Source: Bradyrhizobium symbiodeficiens
GTDB lineage: Bacteria; Pseudomonadota; Alphaproteobacteria; Rhizobiales; Xanthobacteraceae
Assembly (NCBI RefSeq): GCF_002266465.3
Contig: NZ_CP029427.2
Coordinates: 4,404,501-4,468,500 of the forward strand
DNA length: 64,000 bases
Direction: 5' to 3'
In this document: positions 61,631 through 64,000 of the stretch, one piece after another
How the letters are laid out: each line of letters opens with the position of its first letter
How positions within the stretch are numbered: position 1 is the stretch's first letter
Made by a program: the position numbers and the translations under genes
The notes under the pieces: generated by a model
Database searches by the model: none
Told to the model about the DNA's origin: nothing
The model's input: the letters and a program-made list of their open reading frames with translations, nothing else

Positions 61631-62077
61631 TCACCATTCGTCCGGACAGGGGTTGATGATCTTCCAGAGCTCGACGCCGTTCTTGATTTTCTTCATGTCG
61701 GTGGTGAGCCCGCCATTGCGGCGGATCCAGTCCTTCACCGTATCCGGGTAGTAGGACATCAAGTCGGACGTGCCTTCCGAGCTCGTGACCTTGATGCCGA
61801 AGGTGAAGGCCTTGTCGTAATAGGCCTGATGAAAGCCGAGGCTGGCCCGGGGCGTCACGCAGATCTTGTTCATCGGCACGATGCCGAGCACCAGCGTGCA
61901 GGCCGAATTGCAGATGCCGTCGATGATGACGCGCTCGCCCTTCTCGCGGACGCGCTTGTACTTGGTCTTGTATTCCTCGACATAGCCGCCGTGGTCCCGG
62001 GTGATATGCAGCTCGGCCCGCGCCGGCGTGGCGGCGGCGAGGCAGAGCAACAGCAGGCTCAGAAGCGTGATGCGCAT
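61631..62077 (-). CDS. Exported ClpP/crotonase-fold-like protein
   Basis: A 148-residue exported protein (signal peptide about 1-21). Motifs IDGICNSACTLVLGIVP and ICVTPRASLGFHQAYYD are those of the COG3904-like periplasmic family, which resembles ClpP-fold proteases with Ser-Ala-Cys at the oxyanion region. Whether it is catalytic is unknown. Codirectional with and downstream of the EamA gene is not the case: it lies upstream on the same strand, 97 bp away. Confidence 0.72.
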   Translation of the reverse strand: MRITLLSLLLLCLAAATPARAELHITRDHGGYVEEYKTKYKRVREKGERVIIDGICNSACTLVLGIVPMNKICVTPRASLGFHQAYYDKAFTFGIKVTSSEGTSDLMSYYPDTVKDWIRRNGGLTTDMKKIKNGVELWKIINPCPDEW

Positions 62078-62365
62078 GGCGGCGTGACGGCGAAGCCTTC
62101 AGGAATGGACCGGCCTCGAAGGGAGCCCCAAAAGCCGGCGGCAGGATTTTTAACCGAATAGTCTTTGGTCATACTTGTGTGGGGAATCCGTTAAGCATCC
62201 CGAAAAGGCCAAAAATGGGCAGGCTTCGGCCGCATCTCCGGCAATTCTGTCACACCCCCCGGGAATCTGCGGGATTGGCCCGGATTTGCCGGTGCCGGAC
62301 GGGTGCCCCGGGCGTCCGAAGTAGCTATAGATGACTGACCACTACGCGGGTTCCGGAGAATCAAG

Positions 62366-62629
62366 ATGAGCAAGTTGACGCTTGTAGCCGCGGTTGCTGC
62401 CCTGTCGGCCGCAATCCTAGCCCCTGGCCTCGCGGAGGCGCGGGGACATCACCGGTACCACCGCTCTTACGCCAATCCGCTGCCCTACCCGATCAGCTAT
62501 GTGCACAATTACGGCCCCGGCATCACCCCCGGCACATTCGCCTTCTATGATGGCCCGTCGACCAACCACTGCTACCAGAGCGCGGCCGCCTATGTCGGCC
62601 AGGACCGCCGCCGGCACCCCTGCTATTGA
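62366..62629 (+). CDS. Small exported Tyr/His-rich protein
   Basis: An 87-residue protein with a signal peptide (about 1-25, AEARG), then a His/Tyr-rich region (HHRYHRSYANPLPYP) and two Cys near the end (NHCYQSAA, HPCY) that could pair. No family recognised. GGAG before ATG at 62366. Confidence 0.65.
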   Translation: MSKLTLVAAVAALSAAILAPGLAEARGHHRYHRSYANPLPYPISYVHNYGPGITPGTFAFYDGPSTNHCYQSAAAYVGQDRRRHPCY

Positions 62630-62640
62630 GGGGCGCTACC

Positions 62641-62657
62641 GCGTCCCCGGGGGACGC
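62641..62657. terminator. Terminator between convergent genes
   Basis: GCGTCCCC and GGGGACGC around one base form a compact stem 11 bp after the small exported protein gene and before the convergent host-attachment-family gene. Confidence 0.5.
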
Positions 62658-62683
62658 CGGCACGGTCTCTGCGAGGGTGCCAC

Positions 62684-63145
62684 TTATTCGGCGGCGCCCG
62701 ACAGCAGCAATTGCTTCTCGATCTCGTAGACCGGCAGCTTGACGAGATCCTTGCCGACCTCGCCCCGCAGCGCCTTGCGCATGACGTCGGAGTAATCGGC
62801 GCGGATCATGCCGAGCGCGCGCGGTGAGGCCACCATGGTCAGGGCCGTGGTCTCGCCGGAGCTGACGGCGGCATCGAGCCGGCCGGCCAGGCTTCGCAGG
62901 AAGGCGCGCTCGGCCTCGTCGTGCCAATCGGTCTGTTCGACCGAGCTGCGGGCGCCGCCGGCCGCGGCGTGCAATCGCCCCGGCGCGTCGCTGCCTTGCG
63001 CGCTGGTCGAGGGATTGGGCTGCTCGTGCACCTCCCTGGTGTGAAGGTTCGGAAACATCTCGTCGCCGAGGTTTTCCAGAATGAGCGCCTTGCGCCCATC
63101 GCACACGACCAGCCAGTCGCCCTTGTCTAGTCTCATCTTGTCCAT
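62684..63145 (-). CDS. Host attachment family protein
   Basis: A 153-residue protein of the host-attachment family (Pfam PF10116). It opens LDKGDWLVVCDGRKALILEN, then LHTREVHEQPNPSTSAQG, a linker, and a helical end with KLPVYEIEKQLLL. Despite the family name it appears cytoplasmic, and its biochemical role is unknown; in rhizobia it has been tied to attachment. Confidence 0.85.
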   Translation of the reverse strand: MDKMRLDKGDWLVVCDGRKALILENLGDEMFPNLHTREVHEQPNPSTSAQGSDAPGRLHAAAGGARSSVEQTDWHDEAERAFLRSLAGRLDAAVSSGETTALTMVASPRALGMIRADYSDVMRKALRGEVGKDLVKLPVYEIEKQLLLSGAAE

Positions 63146-63455
63146 TGCACAGCTCCAAGCAACCTGTGAGCCAGCCCTTCGAATTCGTCGAAGCACCGGC
63201 CACCTGACAAGACTACGAACGATGCATCGACGGCGAATTGCGCAGGATCAAGAACGCATCGGATGTCCTGTGGGACAAGTGCCGCGCAGGCACAGCCTTG
63301 GTCACTCGCTCGAACCTGGGCTACTCGGGCAGGGTTGAGGTCGGCTCTGCGGCGGACCGGCTGAAGATTTGTTCATCAGCATTACATTTCGGTTCCGCCA
63401 CAATTTGATCCGAACAAGTTCGATATCCTGGATCGCGTAAGCAGAGGAAGACATC
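63146..63455. other. Gene-free stretch
   Basis: About 310 bp between divergent genes. I see no gene, repeat or clear sigma-factor consensus. Confidence 0.4.
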
Positions 63456-63746
63456 ATGAATCTCAAGATCGGCCTCGTCGCCGCAGCCCTGTCCGGCGCC
63501 ATGTTTGGTGCTTTGGCGGCGTCGCCGGCGGCGTCCGCAATGCCCATCGCGCCCGCACCTGCGACGCCGCAGGCCTCCGGCATCGAGCAGGTCCGCATGG
63601 TCTGCGACGCCTGGGGACGCTGCTTTTGGCGCCCGAACTACTATGGGTATTACGCGCCTCGGCCGTATTACGGCCCCCGGTATTATGCGCCGCGCTATTA
63701 CGGTTACGGTCCACGCTATTATGGCCCGCGCTATCGCCGCTGGTGA
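63456..63746 (+). CDS. Small exported Tyr/Arg-rich protein
   Basis: A 96-residue protein with a signal peptide (about 1-27) and a mature part that ends in repeats of PRYYGP or similar (RPYYGPRYYAPRYYGYGPRY). Two Cys lie just before (MVCDAWGRCFW). Such proteins are common in Bradyrhizobium and may be surface-associated; function unknown. AGAGGAAG precedes the start. Confidence 0.7.
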   Translation: MNLKIGLVAAALSGAMFGALAASPAASAMPIAPAPATPQASGIEQVRMVCDAWGRCFWRPNYYGYYAPRPYYGPRYYAPRYYGYGPRYYGPRYRRW

Positions 63747-63751
63747 CGTCT

Positions 63752-63775
63752 GAAGGGGCCCCCGGGGGCCCCTTC
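63752..63775. terminator. Perfect palindrome terminator
   Basis: GAAGGGGCCCCC and GGGGGCCCCTTC, 12-bp arms without mismatch, 5 bp after the preceding stop. Confidence 0.65.
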
Positions 63776-63828
63776 GCTGTTGCGAGATACTTCCTTGCAC
63801 GGTCATTGCCGTCTTGGAGCGTCCAAAA

Positions 63829-63842
63829 CTGATCTAGATCAA
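63829..63842 (+). promoter_or_regulatory. FNR/FixK-like box
   Basis: CTGATCTAGATCAA matches TTGATCTGGGTCAA at 11 of 14 positions and contains a perfect TGATCTAGATCA palindrome. It is 34 bp before the next start codon, close for a class II site. Confidence 0.4.
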
Positions 63843-63875
63843 AGATGAATGCGCCCGCAGCGTCATTCTACCGCG

Positions 63876-64000
63876 ATGGCGGAGTTGATCGTTTTTCGAT
63901 GCCCTCAGACGGGCATGAACGTACAGACGCATCTCGAGAAGCAGGTGAGACAGGAGAGACGGAGCCTTGTATCCTTCGCCTGTCCCGCCTGCACGAGTCT
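63876..64000 (+). CDS. Zinc-ribbon-like small protein, 3' end outside window
   Basis: The first 41 codons of a protein beginning MAELIVFRCPQTGMNV and containing CPAC before the edge. A single Cys at about residue 9 and a C-x2-C near residue 37 suggest a zinc-binding site of the small Bradyrhizobium zinc-ribbon type. The 3' end is missing. It is short and unlisted in a simple long-frame search. Confidence 0.5.
   Translation, partial: MAELIVFRCPQTGMNVQTHLEKQVRQERRSLVSFACPACTS

Noticed and set aside
1..64000. tRNA, rRNA, CRISPR and insertion-sequence signatures
   Set aside because: I looked for T-loop strings, repeat-spacer arrays and transposase motifs and saw none; a dedicated scan could still find one.

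Overview
The window is about 64 kb of GC-rich chromosomal DNA from an alphaproteobacterium, most probably Bradyrhizobium or a close relative (Nitrobacteraceae). This rests on recognisable protein sequences, on intergenic palindromes I remember from that group, and on candidate EcfG-type (GGAAC-N16-CGTT) and FixK2-type (TTGATCTG-type) sites. I see no tRNA, rRNA, CRISPR array, insertion sequence or prophage. No database search was possible, so family names are from motif recognition.

Layout. 0-9 kb: end of a DnaB/RecA-like ATPase gene, a divergent tautomerase/LysR pair, a C-terminal remnant of an epimerase, a PAS hybrid histidine kinase, acylphosphatase plus an isocitrate-lyase-superfamily enzyme, a biotin-dependent acyl-CoA carboxylase alpha subunit and a zinc-ribbon metallopeptidase. 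8.9-14.5 kb: a second hybrid kinase under a candidate EcfG promoter, an MFS transporter, an ArsB-like permease and a tiny membrane protein. 14.5-19.9 kb: a sugar-acid catabolic locus (MFS transporter and GntR regulator, divergent from an enolase-superfamily dehydratase, a frameshifted gluconate 5-dehydrogenase-like SDR and an L-idonate 5-dehydrogenase), with a perfect 16-bp operator-like palindrome between. 19.9-23 kb: a secreted tandem-domain protein beside a NarX/NarL-type two-component pair.

24-37.7 kb is an aromatic-acid island: extradiol dioxygenase, two IclR regulators, P450, MhpA-type hydroxylase, FAH-family hydrolase, CoA transferase, three ABC-type periplasmic binding proteins and one Bug binding protein, all without permeases in the window. 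A 17-bp operator-like motif, TGTCCG-N5-CGGACA, occurs twice in front of mhpA and in weaker form in front of the second iclR gene, suggesting one regulon.

37.7-46.3 kb is more worn: a small hypothetical gene, an ArsR/SRPBCC pair with overlapping operator and promoter, a truncated TPR gene, an arylsulfatase behind a near-perfect FixK2 box, a multiply frameshifted outer-membrane-type gene, an SDR lacking the usual catalytic Tyr/Lys, and a GNAT protein.

46.6-54.3 kb is the most unusual part: a minus-strand row of four curlin-repeat (curli/functional-amyloid-like) proteins plus a related small protein, headed by a FixJ-like response regulator, with a MacAB-like exporter and a stand-alone LuxR-type HTH protein running away from it, and no csgG/E/F genes here. 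54.3-64 kb carries a structured interspersed repeat, a secreted phosphatase with a Pho-box-like site, 1-Cys peroxiredoxin, photolyase, an H1-like lysine-rich protein, an EamA transporter and several small secreted proteins.
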